From Paenibacillus sp. FSL A5-0031 (GTDB taxonomy: Bacteria > Bacillota > Bacilli > Paenibacillales > Paenibacillaceae), in contig NZ_MRTD01000013.1 in the NCBI RefSeq assembly GCF_001956295.1, forward strand, positions 124,001 through 188,000: a stretch of 64,000 bases of DNA. Direction: 5' to 3'. Under the pieces are notes generated by a model. It did not search any database. It was not told where the DNA came from and saw nothing but the letters and a program-made list of their open reading frames with translations. The position numbers and the translations under genes were made by a program. Shown in pieces: positions 10,001 through 17,311 of this stretch; the stretch's first letter is position 1; each line of letters opens with the position of its first letter.

Positions 10001-10155
10001 TTGAGGTAAAGGACCCTGTAACCGGCGTTTCCTACGCTTTTACGCTGGAGAAAGAGCGGTCTGTACTCTTTGCAGTGGATAAAAACGGTCAGCTGCTGTC
10101 CGTTTACCGACCAAATCAGGTGAATGTGAACGTAATTCCTGCAAACAACGATTAA
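7024..10155 (+). CDS. Large clan GH-A-like glycoside hydrolase, family uncertain
   Basis: A 1043-residue cytoplasmic protein (no signal peptide). Residues 1-110 look like a ThuA/glutamine-amidotransferase-like Rossmann module. The central part (about 355-720) reads as a TIM barrel with DWDLINEPS giving a probable acid/base at E500 and NLVQETGIMY giving a probable nucleophile at E666, the two-glutamate layout of clan GH-A (GH2/5/42-like). A GH42-trimer-like domain with a YSNDF...VVPSAHNIEDAA stretch follows. Given the alpha-mannosidases on both sides, a beta-mannosidase acting on the Man-GlcNAc core, or a beta-galactosidase, are the leading guesses. The specificity is inference. Confidence 0.75.
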   Translation: MSMIIFYDPSFPIDSRISSDAEGQLLQIGSVVRANNLGAALAAADGGSFINMHAPYFPKQAWSEILAYLKRGGGLISIGGVPFKKPVSKNEAGVWEPESEQTAYHRELHIHEALPVDAAPIMKLRAMEDLPLLQGKESMFEVSSTWNLVPHVTKTSDLPHQMGSAGPMDAQLYPLLKGVSAEGREVAAPVVLWENTKGMFSGARWLFVNQPLTELFWQSGGADELGRWSEFCSAGVTELWLKPNYASFELDERAMLTLQVQKLSRSAAATDLPAASWNFSIAIQHESKPDERWTSSISAEAASKQLIVRIPVPLAIVSGYYKVDCIAESTDGEVRILRQGFWGFDAELLAEGTPVTSERDYFVKDGRPMPVVGMTYMTSDVARKFLFLPNASVWDRDMAQMRKAGINWIRTGIWTAYRNIMQVDGHASEEALRSIDAFLLTAKRHDLQVTFTFFSFTPETWEGQNPYLDPRSLEAQKRFIRSIISRHKQSKHVDWDLINEPSMFDPPRIFSDGPRSARDPFEQAAYAAWLKERHESVEKLQKLWNMTPEQLPSFESVKVPEPEEINFDVQDMHQGKKGTRWLDYVLFSMDMHNRWAQELYQAIKEECPDHMVTVGQDEALGAQRPSPFFYGEAVDYTTVHSWWLNDHLVWDSIFAKTADKPNLVQETGIMYVETPEGRAKRSEAELRDILERKYAYAFATGGAGAVQWIWNTNFYMDNANESHIGALRADGTEKPEANVSYDFGRFMGEIRDLFRGRELEDTAVVFPYSNDFSNRKLAFDATTKATRVLAYELNKPFRGASEYHLDELEANPVKLVIVPSAHNIEDAAMNQLLSYVERTGATLLLTGPTSLDAYWRQVDRHAELFGSRELVNVRREELLRIGDRLLPVSYGNRRIAQVWKEAQKGTSAAEVDQLIELSHGKGNILWCPLPVELNDRIEPISAIYEFALTYAGCSVELEWIKGGQLPGVYGRKLSFQDGALFTFVSEFSLDVDIEVKDPVTGVSYAFTLEKERSVLFAVDKNGQLLSVYRPNQVNVNVIPANND

Positions 10156-10175
10156 CAAGAAGAGGTGTTCTAGTG

Positions 10176-12914
10176 ATGAAAGACAAACGAACAGCCCATA
10201 TCATCTCGCATACCCACTGGGATCGGGAATGGTATTTGCCATATGAGAAGCACCATGTATTGCTAGTAAAATTGATGGATACGCTGCTTCATACACTCGA
10301 TACGGATCCGGACTTCAAAAGCTTTTATTTGGATGGCCAAACGATCATTTTGGAAGATTATTTGCAGGTTCGCCCAGAGAATCGTGAGCGCCTTGAACGT
10401 TATATTAAAGAAGGCCGTATTCCGATCGGACCTTGGTATATTTTGCAGGATGCCTTCCTGACGAGCAGTGAAGCGAATCTTCGCAATTTGCAAATCGGGC
10501 ATCAGGATGCGAGCCGTTATGGAACGATTGCCAAAGTAGGATATTTTCCAGATACGTTCGGAAATATCGGTCAAGCTCCGCAAATTTTGCGTCAAGCCGG
10601 CATCGATAATGCGGTATTTGGCAGAGGCGTGAAGCCAACGGGCTTTAACAATACAGTAGCAGATTCCGATTATGAATCTTCCTTCTCTGAGCTGATTTGG
10701 GAAGGGCCAGACGGTTCGCAAGTGCTGGGCGTATTGTTCGCCAACTGGTACTGCAACGGCATGGAAGTGCCTACCGATGAAGCAAGCGCCAAGGAATATT
10801 GGGAGCGCAAGCTGGCTGAGGCAGAGAAGTATGCTGCTACAGGCCAATTGCTGTTCATGAACGGATGCGACCATCAGCCGATTCAGCAGGATCTGTCTGC
10901 TGCGCTGAAAACAGCAAGAGAGCTTTTCCCTGATACAGAATTCATTCATTCGAATTTCCAAGATTATTTGGCTTCGGTGAATGCTTCGCTTACACGCGAG
11001 CTGTCTGTCGTGAAAGGCGAGCTTCGCAGCCAACGTACAGACGGCTGGTCAACGCTCGTGAATACAGCTTCCGCACGTGTTTACTTGAAGCAAATGAATC
11101 AGCTTGGTCAAGCCATGCTGGAGAAGGTAGCGGAGCCGCTTGCTGCGCTTGCTTATTCACTTGGTCACGAATACCCGCATCACTTGTTTACTTACGCTTG
11201 GAAAACACTGATGCAGAACCACCCGCATGACAGCATTTGCGGCTGCAGCGTGGACGAGGTTCACCGTGAGATGGTGACTCGCTTCGATAAGAGCCGTCAT
11301 ATTGCAGAAGCGATTATTGACGATAGCAAAGTGATAATTGCCAATGCGGTTGACACTTCCATATTTGAACAATATGGCGAAGATGCATTGCCGTTTGTTG
11401 TGTACAATACAACGGGCTGGGTTCGCAGCGGAGTAGTAGAGGTAGAACTGGACATCGCTCGCATTTACTTCCGTGACGGTTTGTCGCTGGATGAGATGAA
11501 CAAGAAAATGTATGCTGTCGATGTAACGGGCAGAACGCTTGTTAATTCAAGCGGCGAAGCGATTGCACATACAGCTTCTGATATGGGACTTCAATTCGGT
11601 TATGATCTGCCAGACGACAAGTTCCGTCAGCCATATATGAGCCGCAAAGTGAAGCTGACATTCGAAGCAGCGGAAGTTGCTGCGCTAGGCTTGGCAGCTT
11701 ATGGCTATGTTCGAAATGCGAAAGCAGAATTGCAGCCATCACAATCGCTGGTTGCTGGCGAGCATGCGCTTGAGAATGAATGGCTTCGAATTGATATCGC
11801 GCAGGACGGATCGTTTAACTTGACCGATAAACGCAGCGGTCAAATCTATCGCGAGCTTGGCGTGTATGAGAATACAGGCGATATCGGCAACGAATATATG
11901 TATAAGCAGCCAACCGGAGAGCAAAATTTGACAACAAAGGGTATTCCTGCAAGCATTCGTCTAATCGAGAATTCTGATTACCGTGCGGCATTCGAAATCG
12001 TTCATGAATGGGCAGTTCCTGCGTCAGCAGAACCATACTTCGAGGTTGAGAAGCAAGAGGCTGTTTATTTCCCTGAGCGGAAGTCACAGCGTACGGAAGC
12101 GACAGTTCCGCTTACGATTCGGACTGAAATTGCAATAAGCCGCAAAGGCGAAGGGGTGGAATGGAAATCCTCCTTCAACAACCAAGCGAAGGATCACCGT
12201 GTTCGCGTATTATTTCCAACGGATCTAGAAACGGCTGTTCATCAAGCTGATTCCATCTTCGAGGTTGCAACGCGTGATAACGAGCCGGCAGCAGAGTGGA
12301 TCAATCCTAGCAACGCACAGCATCAACAAGCGTTTGTCGATGTGAGCGGTGATAAAGCTGGTTTGACGGTTGCCAACCTTGGCCTGAATGAATACGAAGT
12401 ATTGCGCGATGGACGTAATACCATTGCGATTACATTGCTTCGTGCAGTTGCTGAGCTTGGCGATTGGGGCGTATTCCCTACACCAGAAGCACAATGCTTG
12501 GGTGAGCAAAGCTTCAGCTTGACGATCCTTCCGCATAACGGCGACGGAGTTGCATCCGGCGCATACGCAGCGGCATATCAGTTCCAAGTGCCGTGGACGG
12601 TTAGTCAGACAGGCGTTCATGCCGGCAAGCTTGCTCCAAACGGCGCTTTATTCGCTTGGGACGGCAGTGGGCTAGCATTCTCCTCTATGAAGGTGAATGA
12701 GCAATCTGGCGATTTCATGCTTAGATGGTATAATATGAAGCCTTCTGAAACGGCGCTTAAGCTGTCAGAAGCAGCAGCTGTATCACTTGAACAAGCTTAT
12801 AAAAGTAATGTGCTTGAGCATGAAGTCGAAAATCTTGCTGCAGATGGACAATCGCTGCTTGAAGTATCGGTTGGTCCTTGTGAGATTTTGACCATTGGAA
12901 TTAAGCATTCATAA
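10176..12914 (+). CDS. GH38 alpha-mannosidase
   Basis: Zinc-dependent retaining alpha-mannosidase of 912 residues. The hallmark HTHWDREW (H12, D16 as metal ligands) is near the N-terminus, YFPDTFGN carries the likely nucleophile D126, and NGCDHQP supplies another ligand-site motif. The C-terminal half is the beta-sandwich Glyco_hydro_38C region. No signal peptide, so it is intracellular. The start is ambiguous between GTG 10173 and ATG 10176; the adjacent ATG fits the AGAGGTG site about as well. It is the last gene before a terminator and should complete mannose release from imported N-glycan fragments. Confidence 0.93.
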   Translation: MKDKRTAHIISHTHWDREWYLPYEKHHVLLVKLMDTLLHTLDTDPDFKSFYLDGQTIILEDYLQVRPENRERLERYIKEGRIPIGPWYILQDAFLTSSEANLRNLQIGHQDASRYGTIAKVGYFPDTFGNIGQAPQILRQAGIDNAVFGRGVKPTGFNNTVADSDYESSFSELIWEGPDGSQVLGVLFANWYCNGMEVPTDEASAKEYWERKLAEAEKYAATGQLLFMNGCDHQPIQQDLSAALKTARELFPDTEFIHSNFQDYLASVNASLTRELSVVKGELRSQRTDGWSTLVNTASARVYLKQMNQLGQAMLEKVAEPLAALAYSLGHEYPHHLFTYAWKTLMQNHPHDSICGCSVDEVHREMVTRFDKSRHIAEAIIDDSKVIIANAVDTSIFEQYGEDALPFVVYNTTGWVRSGVVEVELDIARIYFRDGLSLDEMNKKMYAVDVTGRTLVNSSGEAIAHTASDMGLQFGYDLPDDKFRQPYMSRKVKLTFEAAEVAALGLAAYGYVRNAKAELQPSQSLVAGEHALENEWLRIDIAQDGSFNLTDKRSGQIYRELGVYENTGDIGNEYMYKQPTGEQNLTTKGIPASIRLIENSDYRAAFEIVHEWAVPASAEPYFEVEKQEAVYFPERKSQRTEATVPLTIRTEIAISRKGEGVEWKSSFNNQAKDHRVRVLFPTDLETAVHQADSIFEVATRDNEPAAEWINPSNAQHQQAFVDVSGDKAGLTVANLGLNEYEVLRDGRNTIAITLLRAVAELGDWGVFPTPEAQCLGEQSFSLTILPHNGDGVASGAYAAAYQFQVPWTVSQTGVHAGKLAPNGALFAWDGSGLAFSSMKVNEQSGDFMLRWYNMKPSETALKLSEAAAVSLEQAYKSNVLEHEVENLAADGQSLLEVSVGPCEILTIGIKHS

Positions 12915-12923
12915 AATAGGAAC

Positions 12924-12965
12924 GAAGCCCTCTGTTATGGACTGCCATACGGAGGGCTTCTTTTT
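12924..12965 (+). terminator. Rho-independent terminator
   Basis: GAAGCCCTC pairs with GAGGGCTTC (12924-12932 and 12952-12960), with further pairing towards the loop, followed by TTTTTATTT. It ends the mannoside operon. Confidence 0.9.
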
Positions 12966-13033
12966 ATTTAAGGGAGAGGCTCAGGCTATGATCTCGCATT
13001 CCAATAATTGTTGCTGAAACTCTCGCAATATCG

Positions 13034-13063
13034 CTAACAGAGACAGTTGCGGCATGCTATAAT
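13034..13063 (+). promoter_or_regulatory. Candidate sigma-A promoter
   Basis: A perfect TATAAT (13058-13063) with an extended TGC upstream lies about 17-18 bases after a weak -35 (CTAACA/TAACAG). Transcription would start near 13070 and run straight into the hairpin at 13098, before the YolD-like gene. Confidence 0.5.
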
Positions 13064-13097
13064 AGATATATTCGCGTAACTTAGATCGATAGGAACA

Positions 13098-13127
13098 GGG
13101 TCTCCTCGAGCGGAGGGGCCCTTTTTT
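13098..13127 (+). terminator. Leader terminator or attenuator
   Basis: GGGTCTCCTC pairs with GGAGGGGCCC around a 4-base loop, followed by six T. It lies between the TATAAT promoter and the 79-residue gene, so it either ends a very short RNA or attenuates that gene. Confidence 0.6.
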
Positions 13128-13167
13128 ATTGAAAATACGGGTACATACCTAGCAGGAGGGGAACAAG

Positions 13168-13407
13168 GTGGCAAAAGGACCAAAAAGGCCTACTAGAGAT
13201 GAATTTGAGCTGGAAGAGCTGGGCGAGCGGCTGGTTGAAGCAAAGCAAGAAGGCACAGAGCTGCTTCTTACGATATGGGCAGCAGAGCAAGTAAGAGGCG
13301 TCATTACGGTGCTCGATTCAAGAACAAAGAAGGTTCATGTGGAATACATGGGCAGCGTAACAAAGGTTCCTTTCATGGATATTATGAAGGTGGAAAGCCC
13401 TTATTAA
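13168..13407 (+). CDS. Small YolD-like protein
   Basis: A 79-residue soluble protein with GTG start behind AGGAGGGG. The C-terminal half (LLTIWAAEQVRGVITVLD, then KVHVEYMG and VPFMDIMKVE) fits the YolD-like beta-barrel pattern of a small strand-rich domain ending in an 'I-x-DI' motif. YolD-like proteins accompany Y-family DNA polymerases in some Firmicutes, but no polymerase gene is present here. It has its own promoter, a leader hairpin and a terminator. The family call is moderate. Confidence 0.55.
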   Translation: MAKGPKRPTRDEFELEELGERLVEAKQEGTELLLTIWAAEQVRGVITVLDSRTKKVHVEYMGSVTKVPFMDIMKVESPY

Positions 13408-13445
13408 TGTCATAACCGGGCAGCAATAACATATGAGCTTTCTAT

Positions 13446-13492
13446 AAAAGGTTTCCCTCGTTCATTCGTTGAACGTTGGGGGCCTTTTTTTA
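13446..13492 (+). terminator. Rho-independent terminator
   Basis: An imperfect stem (AAAAGG ... GTTCA-TTCG-TTGAAC ... CCTTTT) is followed by seven T. It ends the YolD-like transcript. Confidence 0.75.
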
Positions 13493-13631
13493 AGCTGGAA
13501 TATTGGCTCTAATAATAAGATGGATATGTTCGAGCCTACATCATTTGAGCAATTTACCTTGGAGGATTATAATAGAAGAAGGTTATGGATGAAGCAACAA
13601 ATGAACTGATTATGAAGGAGGATTTACATAC

Positions 13632-14864
13632 ATGTACCCAACACCGCAACAATTAGAAAATTACGCAGAGCTGGTCGTTAAGGTTGGCGTTAACGTGCAG
13701 CAGGGACAAACGGTTGTTGTCATGGCACCAATTACAGCAGCTCCACTCGTACGGCTTATTGCATCTGAGGCTTATAAAGTAGGCGCAAAAAATGTCCATG
13801 TGGAATATAACGATGAGGAGCTTTCTCGCATTAAATACAAGCAGGCTCCTGAAGAGGCTTTCACGGAGTATCCGATGTGGCGTGCCAAAGCTTGGGAAGA
13901 GTTTGTGGAAAATGGCGCAGCGTTTATCACCATCTACTCCCCGAACCCGGACTTGCTCAATGATGTAGATGCGAAGCGCGTTGCGACAGCATCAAAAACA
14001 GCTTCAACTGCGCTTAGCGGCTATCGCGGTTCACTAATGAATCATACGAATGCTTGGTCGCTTGTATCTTATGCTACTCCGGAATGGGCAGCTAAAGTAT
14101 TCCCGAATCACTCGCAAGAAGAAGCGGTGCAGAAGCTTTGGGAACGCATTGTTGATGCTACCCGGATTGGCTTGGAAGATCCTGTTCAAGCATGGAAAGC
14201 GCATAATGCCAAGCTGCTTCAGATGGTCGAGCTGCTGAATGGCAAGCGCTACAAACAGCTTCAATATGAAGCGCCAGGCACGAATCTGACGATAGACCTG
14301 CCGGATGGACATATTTGGTTAGGCGGCTCCAAAGCAAATGCAAAAGGCGTTTATTTTAATCCGAATATGCCAACGGAAGAAGTATTCACTATGCCAAATA
14401 AGGATGGTGTGAACGGAACGGTTCGCAGCACCAAGCCTTTGAATTACAACGGTCAAGTCATTAACGGCTTCAGTTTGACCTTTAAAGATGGCAAGGTAGT
14501 GGATCATTCCGCTGAACAGGGATATGAGGCCCTCACTAATTTGCTGAACACGGATGAAGGAGCAAGACATCTCGGTGAAGTAGCGCTAGTGCCGCATGAT
14601 TCACCGATTTCGAACTCCAATGTGACGTTTTTCAATACACTTTATGATGAGAACGCGTCCTGTCATCTTGCGCTGGGTCAAGCGTACCCGGTCAATATTC
14701 AAGGCGGTACAAAAATGTCAGCTGAGGAGCTTCTCGCTCATGGCGCAAACAGAAGCCTTACGCATGAAGACTTCATGATCGGTTCGGCTGATATGAATAT
14801 TGACGGTGTGACGCAGGATGGCACTCGCGAGCCTATCTTCCGCAACGGCAATTGGGCGATTTAA
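13632..14864 (+). CDS. M29 family aminopeptidase (PepS/AmpS type)
   Basis: Cytoplasmic metallo-aminopeptidase of 410 residues, the usual length for the thermophilic aminopeptidase (M29) family. Recognisable are the N-terminal YAELVVKVGVNVQQGQ segment, EEVFTMPNKDGVNGTV and the GEVALVP motif (glutamate ligands), CHLALGQAYP (histidine) and THEDFMIGS-ADMNIDG near the C-terminus (His and Asp ligands). It removes N-terminal residues from peptides using two divalent metal ions. AAGGAGG lies 11 bases before the ATG. It is monocistronic, with a terminator right behind it. Confidence 0.93.
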   Translation: MYPTPQQLENYAELVVKVGVNVQQGQTVVVMAPITAAPLVRLIASEAYKVGAKNVHVEYNDEELSRIKYKQAPEEAFTEYPMWRAKAWEEFVENGAAFITIYSPNPDLLNDVDAKRVATASKTASTALSGYRGSLMNHTNAWSLVSYATPEWAAKVFPNHSQEEAVQKLWERIVDATRIGLEDPVQAWKAHNAKLLQMVELLNGKRYKQLQYEAPGTNLTIDLPDGHIWLGGSKANAKGVYFNPNMPTEEVFTMPNKDGVNGTVRSTKPLNYNGQVINGFSLTFKDGKVVDHSAEQGYEALTNLLNTDEGARHLGEVALVPHDSPISNSNVTFFNTLYDENASCHLALGQAYPVNIQGGTKMSAEELLAHGANRSLTHEDFMIGSADMNIDGVTQDGTREPIFRNGNWAI

Positions 14865-14891
14865 TTCGTCTGATCTTAAAAAGTATATAAA

Positions 14892-14937
14892 AAAGGCTCC
14901 TATTCCGCAGCAATGGCTGTGGTCTAGGAGCTTTTTG
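14892..14937 (+). terminator. Rho-independent terminator
   Basis: AAAGGCTCCTA pairs with TAGGAGCTTTTT across a GC-containing loop, followed by a T-run. It ends the aminopeptidase transcript. Confidence 0.85.
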
Positions 14938-14987
14938 TGTTTATTGGTGCAGCTGGGAGTTCGTATGTGATTTGTACTCGAAGTAAA

Positions 14988-15169
14988 GGGAAAAACTCCT
15001 GTTAAATAATCAGCTTTGCTCATTTAATGCCCGTTAACAGGAATTTCTCCAGCTAATTCAGCCAATCGCAAGTACTTACGGCTGTCTTCACGATATTAAC
15101 AGGAGAATTTCCAGTTAAACGCGGTAAATACGCCAATTTCAGCTGGATTAGCGGGAGCTTTTCCTGTAA
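14988..15169. repeat. Array of palindromic TTAACAGGA modules
   Basis: The gene-free stretch 14938-15220 holds repeated near-palindromes of about 22 bases built from TTAACAGGA ... TCC-GTTAA: at 15034-15056, 15096-15118 and 15148-15169, plus a half module (CCTGTTAA) at 14998-15005. They alternate with GC-poorer spacers of 40-45 bases. The pattern resembles dispersed intergenic repeats rather than a regulatory site, since the neighbours converge here (both genes end towards it). Confidence 0.6.
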
Positions 15170-15220
15170 GTGTGAATTTGCACAGCAGCATCCTCATCGA
15201 ACAATGCAGAATACAGCTAA

Positions 15221-15631
15221 TTAAAAATAAAACTTCTGCATTTCCGCAGGCACGCCATTTCTTCGAAGCAGCTCTTCAAGCGTCTCGCTGGGAGCAGGAG
15301 AATCGCCTGCTGTCAGCAGCCTTACGGCAAACTTGCTAGCTTGTCGCTCATATTTTCCAACATTAAAAAACGATTGCTCATCCAGCCAAAAACGGTTGAA
15401 GCCAGGATGCAAGCGGTCATGCCCGAGCTCATGCGCGCATACGAAGCGGCGCCAATCATCCGGAAGCGAATCGTGAATGACAATAAACCGGCGGCGCAGT
15501 TTTTTGAAATAGAGACCACGCGTGCCTTCTCCGAGGTCGGCGTAACGGATATGAATGCCAAGGCCCTCAGCGATGATGAATGGATCGTTAGTCCTATATT
15601 TTCGAATGAGCTTCAAAATCATTTTATCCAT
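15221..15631 (-). CDS. ImmA/IrrE-type metalloprotease
   Basis: A 136-residue protein with the zinc-protease signature HELGH (H67 to H71) followed by a downstream acidic region, as in ImmA of ICEBs1 and XkdA of PBSX. ImmA-type proteases cut the neighbouring Xre-type repressor after DNA damage and so derepress the element. It lies 8 bases behind the repressor gene on the same strand and should be translated with it. This makes an SOS-linked anti-repressor role for the tail locus likely by analogy. Confidence 0.85.
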   Translation of the reverse strand: MDKMILKLIRKYRTNDPFIIAEGLGIHIRYADLGEGTRGLYFKKLRRRFIVIHDSLPDDWRRFVCAHELGHDRLHPGFNRFWLDEQSFFNVGKYERQASKFAVRLLTAGDSPAPSETLEELLRRNGVPAEMQKFYF

Positions 15632-15639
15632 AGCAACAC

Positions 15640-16065
15640 CTACCCTTTGGCATCATCAGGAGCATCGTTAGTCGGCTCGGTCTTTTTTTTGTGCTTATTC
15701 ATATGCTTAGCTTCCCAGAACAACCCTGTAAGCACATCCATGACGCGCTGACGATCGGTAGCACTAAGCGGCACGCCGTCAAACATAATTTCCCCGTCTT
15801 CCTCAAGCAGCTTTTTAAAGTCGCGCTTATCTTTATACGTAGCCCACTCAGGTATAGTTGCCGAGGCTGCATCGCGGCCAAGCAAATAATCGGTTGTTGT
15901 CAGTAAGATATCCGCCATTTTTTGCAAATCTTCACTTGTTGGTGTTACCCGATCATTCTCGATATGACCAAAGTTAGAGCGGCCCATCTCGAGCTTTGCG
16001 GCGACATCCTGCTGCGTTAATCCGCGCTCAACCCTCAGTTGTTTAATTCGTGCACCCAATGACAT
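15640..16065 (-). CDS. Xre-family phage repressor
   Basis: A 141-residue repressor with an N-terminal helix-turn-helix (residues 1-60, LTQQDVAAKLEMGRSNFGHIE) and a C-terminal region of about 75 residues that would hold the dimerisation and ImmA-cleavage part. It is transcribed away from the tail genes, and the 255-base gap before the activator gene holds four copies of one palindrome, presumably its operators. The arrangement matches the PBSX and ICEBs1 repressor/protease switch. Confidence 0.9.
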   Translation of the reverse strand: MSLGARIKQLRVERGLTQQDVAAKLEMGRSNFGHIENDRVTPTSEDLQKMADILLTTTDYLLGRDAASATIPEWATYKDKRDFKKLLEEDGEIMFDGVPLSATDRQRVMDVLTGLFWEAKHMNKHKKKTEPTNDAPDDAKG

Positions 16066-16093
16066 TATAAATACCCTCCGTTTTTGAATATTG

Positions 16094-16285
16094 GTATTTT
16101 AAATACTTGACGGTAATTAAAATACCAAATACAATGAGATTCATCAGACGAACACTTAAAGAAATGTATCAGCAGATCATTATCGCTATTTTAACTACTT
16201 AAAAGTAAGTATATTTTTGATTGGGAGTATTGTCAATACCAGAGATTTCGCTATATTTTTTTGTTGTTAACGGTATTTAAAATAC
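16094..16285. promoter_or_regulatory. Four repressor operators, GTATT-N3-AATAC
   Basis: The divergent control region has the same 13-base palindrome at 16094-16106 (GTATTTTAAATAC), 16227-16239 (GTATTGTCAATAC) and 16273-16285 (GTATTTAAAATAC), with a one-mismatch copy at 16113-16125 (GTAATTAAAATAC). Two flank the repressor start and one lies just before the activator gene, which fits autoregulation plus repression of the tail operon. Confidence 0.8.
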
Positions 16286-16320
16286 TCAATATTCATTAAA
16301 ACCTAGGGGAGGTTATTTGA

Positions 16321-16941
16321 ATGAATGCAGAACAAAAGGTGATTGATCAATTACATGCGTATAAACGGCTAAAAGCAAGAAAGAAACAGCTGGAGGGTAC
16401 CTCGGTAGGACCAGGCATGCGGCTAAGCGCAGTATCTGAGGATGATCATTTGCAGGAGCTTCATCGGCAGCTGCGCAAGCTGCCTTCCTATATGTACTTG
16501 GATGAGCAGGATCAGCGTATCGAAGCTGCGGCGCATGCGAATCTATCGAAATATCCTATTGGAACGAAAGCGCAGCTAAACGAAGTAAAGAAAAGCCGTG
16601 CAACAGCAAGTCCAGCGGATGAAAAGCTGCTGCGAGAGCTGGAGAAAAAGATTGAGAAGGTGCTTGAAGCGCGAGAAGGCTCCGGCGGCTTTGAAGGTTA
16701 TATGGGCGTCATCGATAAAATAAGCGAGCTTCAGGATATAGAAAAGCAGCTGCAATCTATCGATCAAGCGCTTGAAGCGTTAGAAGCATATGCGCCCGAT
16801 TACGCTCGGCTGCTGAAGCTTCGTTTTATAGAAGGAAAGCCTACAGAGTTTGTTGCTTCGGAGCTGGGTATCGTTGATCGCACGTTCCGAAGATGGAAGC
16901 AGAAGGCGCTTCAAGAAGTTGTCCGCTTTCTGTCCGCCTAA
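16321..16941 (+). CDS. Sigma-region-4-like phage activator
   Basis: A 206-residue, strongly helical protein: charged coiled-coil-like stretches to about residue 155, then a C-terminal helix-turn-helix (YARLLKLRFIEGKPTEFV then LGIVDRTFRRWKQKAL) like sigma-70 region 4, as in phage positive-control factors such as Xpf of PBSX. It sits directly behind the operator region and a GGGGAGG site, so it is probably the gene controlled by the Xre repressor and in turn activates the tail operon. A terminator-like hairpin follows it, so the tail genes probably have a separate promoter. Confidence 0.7.
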   Translation: MNAEQKVIDQLHAYKRLKARKKQLEGTSVGPGMRLSAVSEDDHLQELHRQLRKLPSYMYLDEQDQRIEAAAHANLSKYPIGTKAQLNEVKKSRATASPADEKLLRELEKKIEKVLEAREGSGGFEGYMGVIDKISELQDIEKQLQSIDQALEALEAYAPDYARLLKLRFIEGKPTEFVASELGIVDRTFRRWKQKALQEVVRFLSA

Positions 16942-16999
16942 TGTCCGTTTTCGCTCAAATAACCGTGATATTATGATATTGTACCAAAGATCATAAACG

Positions 17000-17036
17000 G
17001 GGACGAGCGGTGGACGACACCGAGCGTCCCTTTTGT
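17000..17036 (+). terminator. Terminator between activator and tail genes
   Basis: GGGACG pairs with CGTCCC (17000-17005 and 17025-17030), with an inner GGTG/CACC stem, then TTTTGTTTT. It separates the activator gene from the tail structural operon. Confidence 0.7.
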
Positions 17037-17119
17037 TTTATCCAGATGAGGAGGTGGCTCAGATGTGAGCGCGGGTGGGTGAAATGGTGCAAATCGTAAG
17101 AGGGCGGAGGCAGAACAAA

Positions 17120-17308
17120 ATGAACAAAAGCAGATTGCAGGAAGCTGAGCTGGAACCAAAGTTCAGCAAGGAGCAGCTAAAGTCGGCTAGACGGTATACG
17201 CCTTCCCAGAAGGATATATTATCCGCCGTGCTGTTGGAGCAAGAAACGTATACACACGAACAAGCGTTATCGATGATAACAGCCTATTTGAAAAAGGAGG
17301 TCATGTAG
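17120..17308 (+). CDS. Small hypothetical tail-locus protein
   Basis: A 62-residue charged protein with no recognised domain, one step upstream of the sheath gene and separated from it by 3 bases. ATG 17120 is chosen because GGCGGAGG lies about 10 bases before it. The frame is open further up to GTG 17075, and before that an ATG at 17063 with a perfect GAGGAGG site is followed at once by TGA in the same frame. The residue pattern (helical, KEQLKSARRYTPSQKDILSA) suggests a small structural or assembly protein, but the function is unknown. Confidence 0.6.
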   Translation: MNKSRLQEAELEPKFSKEQLKSARRYTPSQKDILSAVLLEQETYTHEQALSMITAYLKKEVM

Positions 17309-17311
17309 AAC

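Noticed and set aside
13168..13407. Small protein as an SOS polymerase partner
   Set aside because: YolD-like proteins sometimes pair with Y-family polymerases, but no such gene is nearby and the family match itself is moderate.
15341..15751. Plus-strand ORF of 136 codons
   Set aside because: It runs antisense across the ImmA and Xre genes, which have clear domains and coding structure.
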